Notes: generated by a model not told the origin, from the sequence alone. A stretch of DNA of 64,000 nucleotides from an uncultured Pelagibacteraceae bacterium (GCA_902623075.1 CACNSD010000002.1:1-64000); one strand, 5' to 3'. Positions 25,930 to 35,412 are shown, numbered from the stretch's first letter. Program-made: numbers and translations.

Positions 25930-27255
25930 ATGCCAAATTTGGTAACAATCAACTCGAAAATTAAAAAATTTAGAAAAATAATAAATGTTAGTGGAGATAA
26001 AAGTCTTAGTATCAGATGGGTGTTATTTTCATCTTTAGCTGATGGGGTATCCACTGCTAAGAATTTATTAAACTCTGAAGATGTAATAGCTGCACTTAAA
26101 ACAATAAATAAACTAGGTATTAAATATAAATTTAAAAATGGCTATTGCAAAATTTATGGTAAAGGGATCAATGGTTACAATTATAAAAAAAATTTAATAA
26201 TTAATGCAGAAAACTCTGGTACATTAGGTAGGGTTATACTTGGGTTATTAATTAATTCTCCAAAAAAAATAAAACTAATTGGAGATAAAAGTTTATCAAA
26301 AAGAGATTTTAAAAGAATATCTGAACCTTTGAGTAAATTTGGTGCAAAGTTTAAATTGAATAAAAATAAAAATTTACCTCTAATAATTCTTGGTTCAAGA
26401 AAATTAAAACCAATAAAATATTATGAAAAAAAAGGGTCAGCTCAATGCAAAACAGCAGTTATTTTTGGTGCAATGAGAACAAATGGAACTACAATTATTA
26501 AAGCTAAAAAATCTAGAAATCATACAGAGTTACTATGTAAATATTTAAGTTTACCAGTAATTAGCAGAAATAAAAAAAATTATGACGAAATTAGAGTTAA
26601 AAAAGTTGAAAAAATTAAACCACTTAATTACGACATACCGTCAGATATTAGTTCAAGTGCTTTTTTTATTGTTTTAACAGCTCTCTCTAAAAATTCTCAA
26701 CTAATTATTAAAAATGTAAATATTAATAAATCAAGAATAGGTATAATTTATATTCTAAAAAAGATGGGTGTAAAAATTAAATTTACAAATAAAAAAAATT
26801 ATAAAGGTGAAAAAATTGCAAATATTGAAATTAAAAGTCCTAATTACTTAAAAGGAATTGATTGTCCAAAAAAATTGAATAGTGGTGCAATAGATGAGTT
26901 CTTAGTTATATTTTTAGCTGCTGCAAAAGCAAATGGAATTTCATATTTTAGAGGCTTAGATGAATTAAACCAAAAAGAAAGTCCGAGATTAAAATGGGGT
27001 GCAAAGATTTTAAACAAAATAGGAATAAAGAATATTACAACAAAAAACTCGATTAAAATATTTGGTAATCCAAATTTAAAGATAAATAAAAAAATTATAA
27101 TAAAAAATTACCTAAAAGATCATAGGGTATTTATGTCAAGTGTAATCGCTGCTTTATCATTTGGTGGAAAATGGGAAATTCATGATAAAGATTCTATTAA
27201 AACATCCTTTCCAAATTTTTTGAAAATAATTAAAACTTTAAAAAATAATGATTAA
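25930..27255 (+). CDS. aroA: 3-phosphoshikimate 1-carboxyvinyltransferase (EPSP synthase)
   Basis: Sixth step of the shikimate pathway, joining shikimate-3-phosphate and PEP. Blocks: GDKSLSIRWVLFSSLADG near the N-terminus, ENSGTLGRV (PEP/phosphate loop), KRDFKRISEPLSKFGAKF, and GAIDEFLVIFLAAAKANG with the catalytic Asp-Glu. KDHRVFMSSVIAAL lies near the C-terminus. 441 residues is normal. The gene is very lysine- and AT-rich. It opens the long co-directional run to folC; aroA-cmk-rpsA is a widely conserved order. It overlaps cmk by 8 nt. aroK and aroB of the same pathway lie at 59-61 kb. Confidence 0.95.
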   Translation: MPNLVTINSKIKKFRKIINVSGDKSLSIRWVLFSSLADGVSTAKNLLNSEDVIAALKTINKLGIKYKFKNGYCKIYGKGINGYNYKKNLIINAENSGTLGRVILGLLINSPKKIKLIGDKSLSKRDFKRISEPLSKFGAKFKLNKNKNLPLIILGSRKLKPIKYYEKKGSAQCKTAVIFGAMRTNGTTIIKAKKSRNHTELLCKYLSLPVISRNKKNYDEIRVKKVEKIKPLNYDIPSDISSSAFFIVLTALSKNSQLIIKNVNINKSRIGIIYILKKMGVKIKFTNKKNYKGEKIANIEIKSPNYLKGIDCPKKLNSGAIDEFLVIFLAAAKANGISYFRGLDELNQKESPRLKWGAKILNKIGIKNITTKNSIKIFGNPNLKINKKIIIKNYLKDHRVFMSSVIAALSFGGKWEIHDKDSIKTSFPNFLKIIKTLKNND

Positions 27256-27916
27256 AAGAAAAAATATTTTAAAAGTAGCTATAGACTCCCCAGCGGCGGC
27301 AGGAGCAGGAACACTGGCTAAAGCATTATCTAAACATTATAATCTTTTATATTTAGATACAGGAAAAATTTATAGGTTTATTGCTTATTTAAAATTAAAA
27401 TATCCAAATAAATATAATAAAAAATTTATAAAACAAAAAATTAGAAATCTAAAGATTAAAGATCTCTCAATAAAAGCTTTGTTAAAAGATGAGGTAGGAA
27501 CAGAAGCTTCAATAGTATCTAAAGTAAAAAGTACTAGAAAATTAGTTCATACATTTCAAATAAATAGTGCTTACAACCCACCTAAAAAATTTAAAGGTTC
27601 ATGTTTAGATGGGAGGGATATTACTTACAAAATTATTCCAGATGCAGATTTTAAATTTTATATAACAGCTAATATAAAAACTAGAGCACTACGTAGATTC
27701 AAGGAATTAAAAAAAATAAAAAAAAAAACATCATATAAAGATGTCCTAAAAAACCTCAAAAAACGCGATAAAAGCGACTTTAATAGAAAAATATCACCTC
27801 TTAAGAAAACAAAAGATTCACTATTGATTAATACAACAAACCTTAATAAAAGGTCATGCTTTTTAAAAATAAAAAAAATAATTGATAAAAAACTAAAATT
27901 TGATGCAAATATATAA
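27248..27916 (+). CDS. cmk: Cytidylate kinase with an altered P-loop
   Basis: Phosphorylates CMP and dCMP. Family blocks are present: LDTGKIYR, LDGRDITYKIIPDADFKFY, the arginine pair in KTRALRRFKEL, and KKRDKSDFNRKISPL in the lid. The P-loop reads IDSPAAAGAGTLAKAL where E. coli Cmk has IDGPSGAGKGTLCKAM. The first glycine is Ser and the phosphate-binding lysine is Ala; the codons are gga-gca-gga-aca, so this is not a reading slip. Position between aroA and rpsA is the conserved one, so it should be the real Cmk. It overlaps rpsA by 14 nt. Confidence 0.92.
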   Translation: MIKRKNILKVAIDSPAAAGAGTLAKALSKHYNLLYLDTGKIYRFIAYLKLKYPNKYNKKFIKQKIRNLKIKDLSIKALLKDEVGTEASIVSKVKSTRKLVHTFQINSAYNPPKKFKGSCLDGRDITYKIIPDADFKFYITANIKTRALRRFKELKKIKKKTSYKDVLKNLKKRDKSDFNRKISPLKKTKDSLLINTTNLNKRSCFLKIKKIIDKKLKFDANI

Positions 27917-29630
27917 AGATCTATCAAGCCCTGCAACGCAAGAATTTGAAAAACTATTAAATAATCAGCTATCAAAAATTCAAATAGAGGAAGGAAAAAT
28001 TATAGAGGGAAAAGTAAATAAAATTACCGAAAAGTTTGTATTTTTGTTTGTAGAGGGCTTAAAATCAGAACCTGTTTTAGATATTAATGAATTAAAAAGT
28101 ATGGGTCTTTCTGAAAAAATAAAAATTGGAGAGATGATCCCAGTATTGTTAGAAAAAATTGAGGATAAAAATGGTGAAGTAATAGTATCTGCTAGTAAAG
28201 CCCAAAAAATAAAAGGATGGGATAAATTAGTTCAAGCCTATGAAAAAAATGAACCTATCATGGGTAAAATTACATCTAAGTGTAAAGGAGGATGTATAGT
28301 GGAACACATAGATACTGGATCCTTAATGTTCCTACCTGGATCACAAATTAGTGATAAACCATTAAAGGATATAAGCCATTTAATGAATGAACCACAAAAG
28401 TTTGCTTTAATAAAATTAGATAAAGCTAGAGGAAATGCATGTGTTTCTAGACGTGAAATTATATCCTCTTTCAAAAAAGAAGATAAAGCAAAAATAATAG
28501 AAAAATATAATGTAGGTGACATAATTAAAGGTGCTGAAGTTAAAGGATATAGTACATTTGGATGTTTTTTTAATGTGAATGGTGAGTTAGATGTTTTGGT
28601 CCACTTACAAGAAATTTCTTACTCAAGAGTAAATCATCCTGATGAAGTTTTTAATATTGGGGAAAAACATGATCTTAAAGTTATAAGTGTTGATAAAGAA
28701 AAACTTCAAGTAGGCTGTTCAGTAAAACAATTATCTCCAGATCCATTTGAGCATATAGAAAATTACGAATTAAATAAAATTTACAAAGCAAAAGTGGTTA
28801 AATTAATGGATTTTGGGGCATTTTGTGAATTAGAACCTGGTCTTACAACGCTCCTTCATTCAAGTGAGTTAAGTTGGACTAAAAAAAATATATCTGCAAA
28901 AAAAATGTTTAATATTGGAGATGAAATAGATTGCATCATAACAGAAATTGATAAAGACAAAAGACGTGTAGCAATTTCTCATAGATTAGCTAAGGAAAAT
29001 CCTTTTGAAACTTTTGAGAAAAAATACCCTGTTGATACAATTGTAGATGGAGTAGTTGCTAGTAAAAATGAGTATTCTCTATTTGTAAAAATTGAAGACT
29101 TAGATGTAGATGCATTTTTGCACTGCAATGATCTAACATATCAAAATGATAGCGAAGAAGAATTAAAAAAATACAAAAAAGGTGACAAAATTAAAGTTAA
29201 GGTTTTAGAAATTAAAGCCTCTGAACAAAAAATTAGAGTTGGTTTAAGACAAACACAAGTTGATCCTATAGATTGGTTTAAGGACAAAAGTAAAAATCAA
29301 ATTATAACCGTTAAAGTGATTTCAACCGATAACAAAGGTTTAATAGTTAGACCTGAAGGCTGTGAAATGGATTTTCAAATCAAGAAATCAGCAATAGCTA
29401 TTAATTCAGCAGATGCTAGACCAAGCAGATGGACCGGCGGTGAAAAACTAGATTGTGCAATTGCAGAGTTAGACTTAAATAAAAGAAAAGTAACTCTAAG
29501 TATCAAGCTATTAGAAGAAATAGAAAAAAAAGAGGCCTTAGATAAATATGGTTCAGAGGGATCTGGTAAAAACCTCCCCTTTTCGTCATTATCAGAGGAT
29601 TTGAAGAAAAAAGAAGAAGACAAAGAATAA
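27903..29630 (+). CDS. rpsA: 30S ribosomal protein S1
   Basis: Binds mRNA leaders at the small subunit and helps initiation on mRNAs with weak Shine-Dalgarno sites, which are common in this window. It has six OB-fold S1 repeats over about residues 28-520, for example VGDIIKGAEVKGYSTFGCFF and IYKAKVVKLMDFGAFCEL. The last is followed by an acidic/lysine tail. 575 residues from ATG 27903; a TTG just before it would only add one Met. The start lies inside the end of cmk. Followed by ihfB, as in E. coli. Confidence 0.97.
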   Translation: MQIYKDLSSPATQEFEKLLNNQLSKIQIEEGKIIEGKVNKITEKFVFLFVEGLKSEPVLDINELKSMGLSEKIKIGEMIPVLLEKIEDKNGEVIVSASKAQKIKGWDKLVQAYEKNEPIMGKITSKCKGGCIVEHIDTGSLMFLPGSQISDKPLKDISHLMNEPQKFALIKLDKARGNACVSRREIISSFKKEDKAKIIEKYNVGDIIKGAEVKGYSTFGCFFNVNGELDVLVHLQEISYSRVNHPDEVFNIGEKHDLKVISVDKEKLQVGCSVKQLSPDPFEHIENYELNKIYKAKVVKLMDFGAFCELEPGLTTLLHSSELSWTKKNISAKKMFNIGDEIDCIITEIDKDKRRVAISHRLAKENPFETFEKKYPVDTIVDGVVASKNEYSLFVKIEDLDVDAFLHCNDLTYQNDSEEELKKYKKGDKIKVKVLEIKASEQKIRVGLRQTQVDPIDWFKDKSKNQIITVKVISTDNKGLIVRPEGCEMDFQIKKSAIAINSADARPSRWTGGEKLDCAIAELDLNKRKVTLSIKLLEEIEKKEALDKYGSEGSGKNLPFSSLSEDLKKKEEDKE

Positions 29631-29646
29631 TTAGAGAAGATTTAAA

Positions 29647-29937
29647 TTGGCTATTGTAAAATCAAAGCTTTTAAAACAACTTTCAAATAACTACCCAAAT
29701 TTCCTAAAAAAAGATCTAGAAAAATTTGTAGATATAATTTTAAAGGAAATAAAAAGAACTCTTAAAAAAGGTGATAGAGTTGAGCTAAGAGGTTTTGGTG
29801 TTTTCTCGACAAATAGACAAAAAGCTAGAATATCTAGGAACCCTAAAACTGGAGAGAAAGTTCATACACCTGAAAAAAGAACTATTCACTTTAAAATGTC
29901 TAAAGACTTGTTTAAAAAAATAAATAATGAAGAATAA
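29647..29937 (+). CDS. ihfB: Integration host factor subunit beta
   Basis: DNA-bending histone-like protein of the HU/IHF family, 96 residues. The DNA-binding arm carries RISRNPKTGEKVHTPEKRT with the intercalating proline, and VELRGFGVFST is the core. Position directly after rpsA is that of ihfB rather than hupB. The start codon is TTG at 29647, preceded by AGAGAAG about 8 nt upstream; the family N-terminus (M-x-x-V-K-S-x-L) supports this start. Overlaps pyrF by 11 nt. It is one candidate substrate for the lysine-modifying enzymes at 54-55 kb, which is speculation. Confidence 0.92.
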   Translation: MAIVKSKLLKQLSNNYPNFLKKDLEKFVDIILKEIKRTLKKGDRVELRGFGVFSTNRQKARISRNPKTGEKVHTPEKRTIHFKMSKDLFKKINNEE

Positions 29938-30619
29938 TATTATTTTTGTCGCTTGTGATAGTTCAAATTTAAATAAAATAAAAAAAATAATTAATCAAAC
30001 TAATTCAAAAAAATTAAAAATAATCCCTAAATTTGGCCTTCAATTCTTTTATTCAAAGAATGGACGAAAATTTTTAGAAAAATTTAAAAAAGATTTTTGG
30101 TTAGATTTAAAGATAAATGATATCCCCCAAACTGCATTATCTGCCATTGACAGCTTAAAAGATTTAAAAAAATGTAAATATATAACAGTCCATGTAAATG
30201 GTGGTTTTGAAATGCTTAAATCAATAAAAAAAAGAGCAAAAAAAATAAATAAAAATTTAAAAGTTTTAGGAGTTACAATTTTAACAAGTCTTAATAATAA
30301 GTCTCTTAAAGAAATAGGTCATACAAAAAATGTAAAACAGTTAGTTTTAAGACAAGCAGCATTAATTAAAAAATCAGGATGTGATGGTATAGTTTGTTCT
30401 GCTCAAGAAGCTATGATGGTTCGTAAAAGACACAAAAATTTATTAGTCATAACTCCAGGAATAAGATTGCCTGGGGATAGTTCAAATGACCAAATGAGGA
30501 TTATGACTCCTAAACAAGCTTTTAAAAATAAGGTTTCTGGTATTGTTATTGGAAGATCACTTACAAAAGGTAACATAAAAAATAACACTAAAAAACTTAC
30601 TGATCATTTAAACAAATGA
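29927..30619 (+). CDS. pyrF: Orotidine 5'-phosphate decarboxylase
   Basis: Last step of UMP synthesis. The catalytic motif is seen as FWLDLKINDIPQT, with the Asp-Lys-Asp triad spaced as in the family. VACDSSN at the N-terminus and TPGIRLPGDSSNDQMRIM with GIVIGRSLTKG at the C-terminus complete the barrel. 230 residues is normal. Starts inside ihfB and overlaps trpF by 4 nt, so translation is probably coupled through this run. Confidence 0.95.
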   Translation: MKNNIIFVACDSSNLNKIKKIINQTNSKKLKIIPKFGLQFFYSKNGRKFLEKFKKDFWLDLKINDIPQTALSAIDSLKDLKKCKYITVHVNGGFEMLKSIKKRAKKINKNLKVLGVTILTSLNNKSLKEIGHTKNVKQLVLRQAALIKKSGCDGIVCSAQEAMMVRKRHKNLLVITPGIRLPGDSSNDQMRIMTPKQAFKNKVSGIVIGRSLTKGNIKNNTKKLTDHLNK

Positions 30620-31245
30620 TCAAAGGTTGCAAGATTTGTGGAGTAAAAGACTCTGATACTTTAAATTACATAATTAATCATTCCCACCCCCCAAAATTTA
30701 TTGGCTTCATATGTAATTACCCAAAAAGCTCAAGATATGTTGAGCTTAACTCTCTAAACAAATTGTTAAATGTAAAAAAAAATAAATGTAAATTTGTTGC
30801 TGTTTTAGTAAAACCTAACAACAAAATTTTAGAAGAAATAAAAAATTTACCTTTTGATTATTATCAATTGTATGACTGTAAACCAGATGAAATTAAAATT
30901 ATAAAACAAAAATATAAAAAAAAAATTATTACAGCTCTAACAATAAAAGATGAAACTGATGTTCTTAGGTATAAGTCATTTGTTGACGTAACAGATGTAT
31001 ATTTATTTGATAGCAAAGGTTATGAAAAAAGTCATAGCTTTGATCATAACTTGATTAAAAATATCAAATTAAACAAGGAATTAATGCTAGCTGGAAATAT
31101 AAAATTTGATGATAATCTAAAAAATTATGAAAAAATTGCTAATTACTTAGATTTATCTGGAGGCTTGGAAACTTCTGGATTAAAAGATACATCCAAAATA
31201 GATATTTTTTTAAAAAATTTAAATAAATTAAAAAATGAAGCTTAA
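30616..31245 (+). CDS. trpF: Phosphoribosylanthranilate isomerase
   Basis: Third step of tryptophan synthesis. The N-terminal KGCKICGVKD holds the catalytic cysteine, and the C-terminal LDLSGGLETSGLKD holds the phosphate site and Ser-Gly-x-Glu motif. FIGFICNYPKSSR is the typical second strand. 209 residues is normal. Overlaps pyrF by 4 nt and trpB by 11 nt. trpE, trpG, trpD and trpC are not in this window. Confidence 0.94.
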   Translation: MIKGCKICGVKDSDTLNYIINHSHPPKFIGFICNYPKSSRYVELNSLNKLLNVKKNKCKFVAVLVKPNNKILEEIKNLPFDYYQLYDCKPDEIKIIKQKYKKKIITALTIKDETDVLRYKSFVDVTDVYLFDSKGYEKSHSFDHNLIKNIKLNKELMLAGNIKFDDNLKNYEKIANYLDLSGGLETSGLKDTSKIDIFLKNLNKLKNEA

Positions 31246-32464
31246 AAAAAAAATTCCACTAATTGACCAACATGATCGTTACGGTTTTTGGGGTGGTAAA
31301 TTTGGAGGAAGTTTTATTCCTGAAACTTTAAAAAAACCTGTAGAGGATCTAACTCGAAGGTTTTCAAAATTAAGAAATAATAAGAAATTTTTAAAAAAGA
31401 GAGATTATTACTTTAAGAATTATATAGGATCACCCACATCATTTGTAAAATTAGAAAATTTATCTAATCATTTGGGTGGTGCTCAAATATGGGCTAAAGT
31501 TGTATCGGAAGCTAATGGTGGAGCCCACAAAATATATAATGCAACTGTTCATGCTTTAATTTGTAAAGCAATGGGTAAGAAATACATCGTTGGAGACACA
31601 GGAGCAGGTTATGCTGGTAAAATGTTAAGTATGGCTGCTAAGAAATTTGGTCTGAAATGTAAAATTTTCATGGGTGCAAAAGATATCAAAAGACAAAAAC
31701 CAAATTGTGATGCGATGAGAAAAAATGGTGCTGAAATAATTCCTGTATATTCAGGCAGTCAAACCTTAGTCGATGCAGTCAGTGAGTGTATGAGATATTG
31801 GGTATCAAATTGTGACACTACACATATGTGTGTTGGAAGTACAGTTGGTCCAAATATATTTGTAAAAATTTGTGGATGGAGTACAGCACAAATTTCAAGA
31901 GAACTAAAAATACAAATTAAACAAGAATTCAAAAAAATTCCAAAAAAAATTAAATTAATTAACTGTGTGGGTGGTGGTAGTTCAGCATATGGTTTTTGGA
32001 GTGAATTTATAGATTTTAATAAATCGCAAATAGAGTTGGTTGGTGTAGAGGCTGGAGGTCCAAAAAAATCAAAACTCCATGCTGCACCTTTAAGTAGAAA
32101 TGCTAAAATCGGAATTTTACATGGAGCAGCTTCTTATGTTTGTCAAAACAATGAAGGTCAAATTAATGACACTGAATCAATTAGTGCTGGATTGGATTAT
32201 CCAGGTGTAAGTCCAATTCATTGTTTTTTAAAAGATACAAAACGAGCAAGATATACTTATGCAACCGATGAAGAGGCACTAAAAGCACATGTGATGGTAA
32301 CTAAATTTGAAAAACTTAATCCAAGCCTCGAGCCAAGCCACGCATTCGCTGAGGCTATTCGAATTGCCCCTAAGTTAAGCAAAGACACAATTATAATCGT
32401 TAACTCATGTGGTGATGCTAAAAAAGATAGAGATATCTTAAGAGAGAGGTTAGGTAAAAATTAA
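31235..32464 (+). CDS. trpB: Tryptophan synthase beta subunit
   Basis: PLP enzyme that joins indole and serine. The PLP lysine is in EANGGAHKIYNATVHAL. The phosphate loop reads CVGGGSSAYGF, where most TrpB have GGGSNA. DYPGVSPIH and GILHGAASYVCQ are also typical. It is the TrpB1 type because it is paired with trpA and contains the alpha-contact region. 409 residues is normal. Its stop overlaps the trpA ATG by one base. Confidence 0.96.
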   Translation: MKLKKKIPLIDQHDRYGFWGGKFGGSFIPETLKKPVEDLTRRFSKLRNNKKFLKKRDYYFKNYIGSPTSFVKLENLSNHLGGAQIWAKVVSEANGGAHKIYNATVHALICKAMGKKYIVGDTGAGYAGKMLSMAAKKFGLKCKIFMGAKDIKRQKPNCDAMRKNGAEIIPVYSGSQTLVDAVSECMRYWVSNCDTTHMCVGSTVGPNIFVKICGWSTAQISRELKIQIKQEFKKIPKKIKLINCVGGGSSAYGFWSEFIDFNKSQIELVGVEAGGPKKSKLHAAPLSRNAKIGILHGAASYVCQNNEGQINDTESISAGLDYPGVSPIHCFLKDTKRARYTYATDEEALKAHVMVTKFEKLNPSLEPSHAFAEAIRIAPKLSKDTIIIVNSCGDAKKDRDILRERLGKN

Positions 32465-33264
32465 TGAATTCATTAATCAGTAAAGCTTTCTCAGCTGCAA
32501 AAAAAGAAAATAGACCAGCTTTACTGACTTATACTGTCGCTGGAGACTATACTAAAAAAAAATCTTTAGAAATATTAAAATCAATTTCAAATTATGCAGA
32601 TATTTGTGAATTAGGTTTTCCGCATAATACTCCTATAGCTGATGGAGGGCAAATACAAACGAGTGCTTATCGGGCAATTAAAAAAGGTATTAAAATTAAC
32701 GATGTATTTTCAATTTCTAAAAATTTTAAAAAAATAAAAAAAAATAAACCAATTATACTGATGGGCTATTACAACATGATCTATCAATATAATGAAAATA
32801 AATTTTTAGAAAAATGCAAAAAATCAAAAGTTGATGGTTTAATAGTTGTTGATTTACCTTATCCAGAAAATAAAAATTTTGCATCAAAATGCAAAAAAAA
32901 AGGAATTAATTTTATTCAGTTGGTTTCACCAACTACTTCCCGAATAAGACTAAAAAAAATCATAAAAGACTCACATGACATGATTTATTATATAAGCATG
33001 TTATCTACAACTGGTGGTAAGCTTAAGGTGTCTCCTACGAAAATATTAAAAAAATACAACAAAATAAAAAAACAAAATAAATCAAAAAATGTTGTTATTG
33101 GTTTTGGAATTACAGAAAAAACAATCCAATCTCTTAAAAAAGCTGATGGTTTGGTGGTTGGAAGCGCAATTTGTAAGGAAATCTCTAAATCAATTGAAAA
33201 GAGACAAAATGCGGTCACAAATGTTACTAATATTGTTAAGAGATTAAAAAATAAAATTCAATGA
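32464..33264 (+). CDS. trpA: Tryptophan synthase alpha subunit
   Basis: Releases indole from indole-3-glycerol phosphate and passes it to TrpB. The catalytic Glu lies in ADICELGFPHN and the catalytic Asp in PIADGGQIQ. The loop differs from the common FSDP-ADGPTIQ pattern (Asp to Thr, Pro to Gly), but both catalytic acids are kept. The phosphate loop VVIGFGITE and GLVVGSAICKEI are present. 266 residues is normal. It overlaps trpB by 1 nt and accD by 4 nt. Confidence 0.95.
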   Translation: MNSLISKAFSAAKKENRPALLTYTVAGDYTKKKSLEILKSISNYADICELGFPHNTPIADGGQIQTSAYRAIKKGIKINDVFSISKNFKKIKKNKPIILMGYYNMIYQYNENKFLEKCKKSKVDGLIVVDLPYPENKNFASKCKKKGINFIQLVSPTTSRIRLKKIIKDSHDMIYYISMLSTTGGKLKVSPTKILKKYNKIKKQNKSKNVVIGFGITEKTIQSLKKADGLVVGSAICKEISKSIEKRQNAVTNVTNIVKRLKNKIQ

Positions 33265-34190
33265 ACTGGATAACTAAAATTATTAAAGCAGGTGAAAAAA
33301 TTAAAACTGCTATACGTGAAAGAGCTACGAAAGAAGATATTGCAAAAAGTGATTGGACATCATGTTGTAAGGGTCCAATTTTAAAAAAGGATTTAGAGGA
33401 AAACTTATGGGTATGTCCTGATTGTAAACGTCATCACAGAATAAAACCTTATCAAAGGTTTGATATATTGTTTGGAAAAAACAATTACGAGATTTTTAAA
33501 ACCCCAATACCAAAAGATGATCCACTAAATTGGACAGACTCTAAGCCCTACAAAGAAAGACTTAAAGGTGCTCGTAAAAAAACAGGATTAGAATGCGGAA
33601 TGATGGTAGCATCAGGAACTATAAATAATATTAAAATTACAGCTGTAGCTTCTGATTTTGACTTTTTGGGAGCCTCAATGGCAGCAGCAGAAGGTGAAGC
33701 TTTTTTATATGGAATACAACACGCAATAGAAAATCAAACACCTTTTTTATGTATTAGCGCAGGTGGAGGAATGAGAATGATGGAAAGTTTAATTTCATTA
33801 TCTCAAATGACAAGAACGACACTTGCAATTAATGAATTAAAAAAAAATGGACTTCCATATTTAGTTTGTATCACCGATCCTACTGCAGGGGGTATTACCG
33901 CATCATACGCGATGTTAGGTGATATTCACATTGCGGAACCAGGAGCTTTAATCGCATTTGCAGGTGCAAGAGTAATTCAAGGAACTGTTAAAGAAGAACT
34001 TCCAGAAGGTTTCCAAAAAAGTGAATATGTTGAAAAAACTGGTTTTGTTGATCTAATCGTTGAACGTAAAGATCTCGCCTCTAAAATTGGAACTTTATTA
34101 TCAATATTGTTAAAGAAAAATTCTGATATAAGTTCTGAACAAAATGAAACTTCAGAAGATAGTCAGTCGCTTACAAGAGCTGCATCCTAA
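33261..34190 (+). CDS. accD: Acetyl-CoA carboxylase carboxyltransferase subunit beta
   Basis: Partner of AccA in the carboxyltransferase. Biotin/CoA-site blocks include GGGMRMMESLISLSQM, DPTAGGITASYA and FAGARVIQGT. The N-terminal zinc ribbon reads WTSCCKG...VCPDCKRH. Three cysteines sit where expected, but the first CxxC is replaced by adjacent cysteines, so one ligand is shifted. The C-terminus is a short Ser/Glu-rich tail overlapped by folC. 309 residues is normal. The trpA-accD-folC order is conserved in alphaproteobacteria. Confidence 0.95.
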   Translation: MNWITKIIKAGEKIKTAIRERATKEDIAKSDWTSCCKGPILKKDLEENLWVCPDCKRHHRIKPYQRFDILFGKNNYEIFKTPIPKDDPLNWTDSKPYKERLKGARKKTGLECGMMVASGTINNIKITAVASDFDFLGASMAAAEGEAFLYGIQHAIENQTPFLCISAGGGMRMMESLISLSQMTRTTLAINELKKNGLPYLVCITDPTAGGITASYAMLGDIHIAEPGALIAFAGARVIQGTVKEELPEGFQKSEYVEKTGFVDLIVERKDLASKIGTLLSILLKKNSDISSEQNETSEDSQSLTRAAS

Positions 34191-35412
34191 AGAAATAGAT
34201 TTAAGTTTAGATCGTATTCGAAATCTCTGTAAAAAGTTGGGAAATCCTCAAGATAAAATAAAAGCAATTTCATTTGTTGGAACTAATGGAAAATATTCAA
34301 CCATCCAAGCAATGTTTTCAATTTTAAAAGAAGCAAATTTTAAATGCAATATCTACACAAGTCCTCATATCAAAAGTATCAATGAAAGGTTTGTTTTTAA
34401 TAATGAAGAATTGAATGATGAAGAGTTAGCAAATTTACTTGAGGAAATTGAGAATGCTAACAATAATAAACCAATTACTTTTTTTGAAATACTGACAGCA
34501 GCCTATTTTTTAAAAGCATCTCAATACCCAGATAATATAAATTTAATTGAAAGTGGATTATTCTTTAGGTTTGACGCTACTAATATCTTAAAAAATAACC
34601 TTGCTAGCGTCGTAACATCTATTGGTCTTGATCATTTAGATTGGCTACCTGAAAATGAACAAACTGTTGAAAAAATTATTTTTGAGAAAACATCAAGTTT
34701 ATTAAAATCAAATATTATAGTTGCAAAACAAAGTACTAATAAAATTAAAGAAACTATAAAAAAAACAATTTCAAATAACAGATCAAATAAGTTTTTCCAT
34801 AATGAAAATTTTAGTTTTGCTATGCAAGAAAACGACTTCTTTTATTATGAAGATCATTTTGGTGGAATAAAGCTACCTACACCAAATGTAAAGGGCCAAT
34901 TTCAATTGGAAAATGTCTCAACAGCTATTGCAACTCTAAGAACTTTAAAAGATTTAAATATCAAAGATGATCACATAAAAAAAGGTGTATTGAAAATAAA
35001 TAGTATTGCAAGATTGCAAGAAATTAAGTCTGGGAAACTTAAGAAACTTGTAAAAGATCATAGGCTTTTTGTTGATGGATCTCATAATCCTTTAGGCGCA
35101 AAAGTGCTGAATGAGTACTTAGAAAGTTTAGATTGCAAAAAACATATCATTATTGGAATGATGGCTAATAAAGATCATAATGAATATATGAGTTTCTTTA
35201 AGAATATTTCTACCTTGACTACTATTGATATTCCCAATCAACCTAATTCAATTAAAGGAAAAGAGCTTAAAAATAAGCTGAATAATTTTTCAAATATTAA
35301 ATACATGGAAAGTGTTGAAGCAGCAATCAAATCAATTCCTGTAAAAGAAAATGATATAATATTAATAACTGGTTCGTTATATCTTGCGGGTGAAGTGTTA
35401 AATTTAAATTAG
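34144..35412 (+). CDS. folC: Bifunctional folylpolyglutamate / dihydrofolate synthase
   Basis: Adds glutamate to folates. The family N-terminus LQELHPKEIDLSLDRI begins about 10 residues in, which supports the ATG at 34144 and makes the 47-nt overlap with accD real. The nucleotide loop reads FVGTNGKYSTIQAMF; the usual form is GTNGKGS/T, so a Tyr replaces a Gly. LIESGLFFRFDATN and DGSHNPLGAKVL are later signature blocks. 422 residues is normal. It ends in a 4-nt tail-to-tail overlap with trxA. Confidence 0.94.
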   Translation: MKLQKIVSRLQELHPKEIDLSLDRIRNLCKKLGNPQDKIKAISFVGTNGKYSTIQAMFSILKEANFKCNIYTSPHIKSINERFVFNNEELNDEELANLLEEIENANNNKPITFFEILTAAYFLKASQYPDNINLIESGLFFRFDATNILKNNLASVVTSIGLDHLDWLPENEQTVEKIIFEKTSSLLKSNIIVAKQSTNKIKETIKKTISNNRSNKFFHNENFSFAMQENDFFYYEDHFGGIKLPTPNVKGQFQLENVSTAIATLRTLKDLNIKDDHIKKGVLKINSIARLQEIKSGKLKKLVKDHRLFVDGSHNPLGAKVLNEYLESLDCKKHIIIGMMANKDHNEYMSFFKNISTLTTIDIPNQPNSIKGKELKNKLNNFSNIKYMESVEAAIKSIPVKENDIILITGSLYLAGEVLNLN

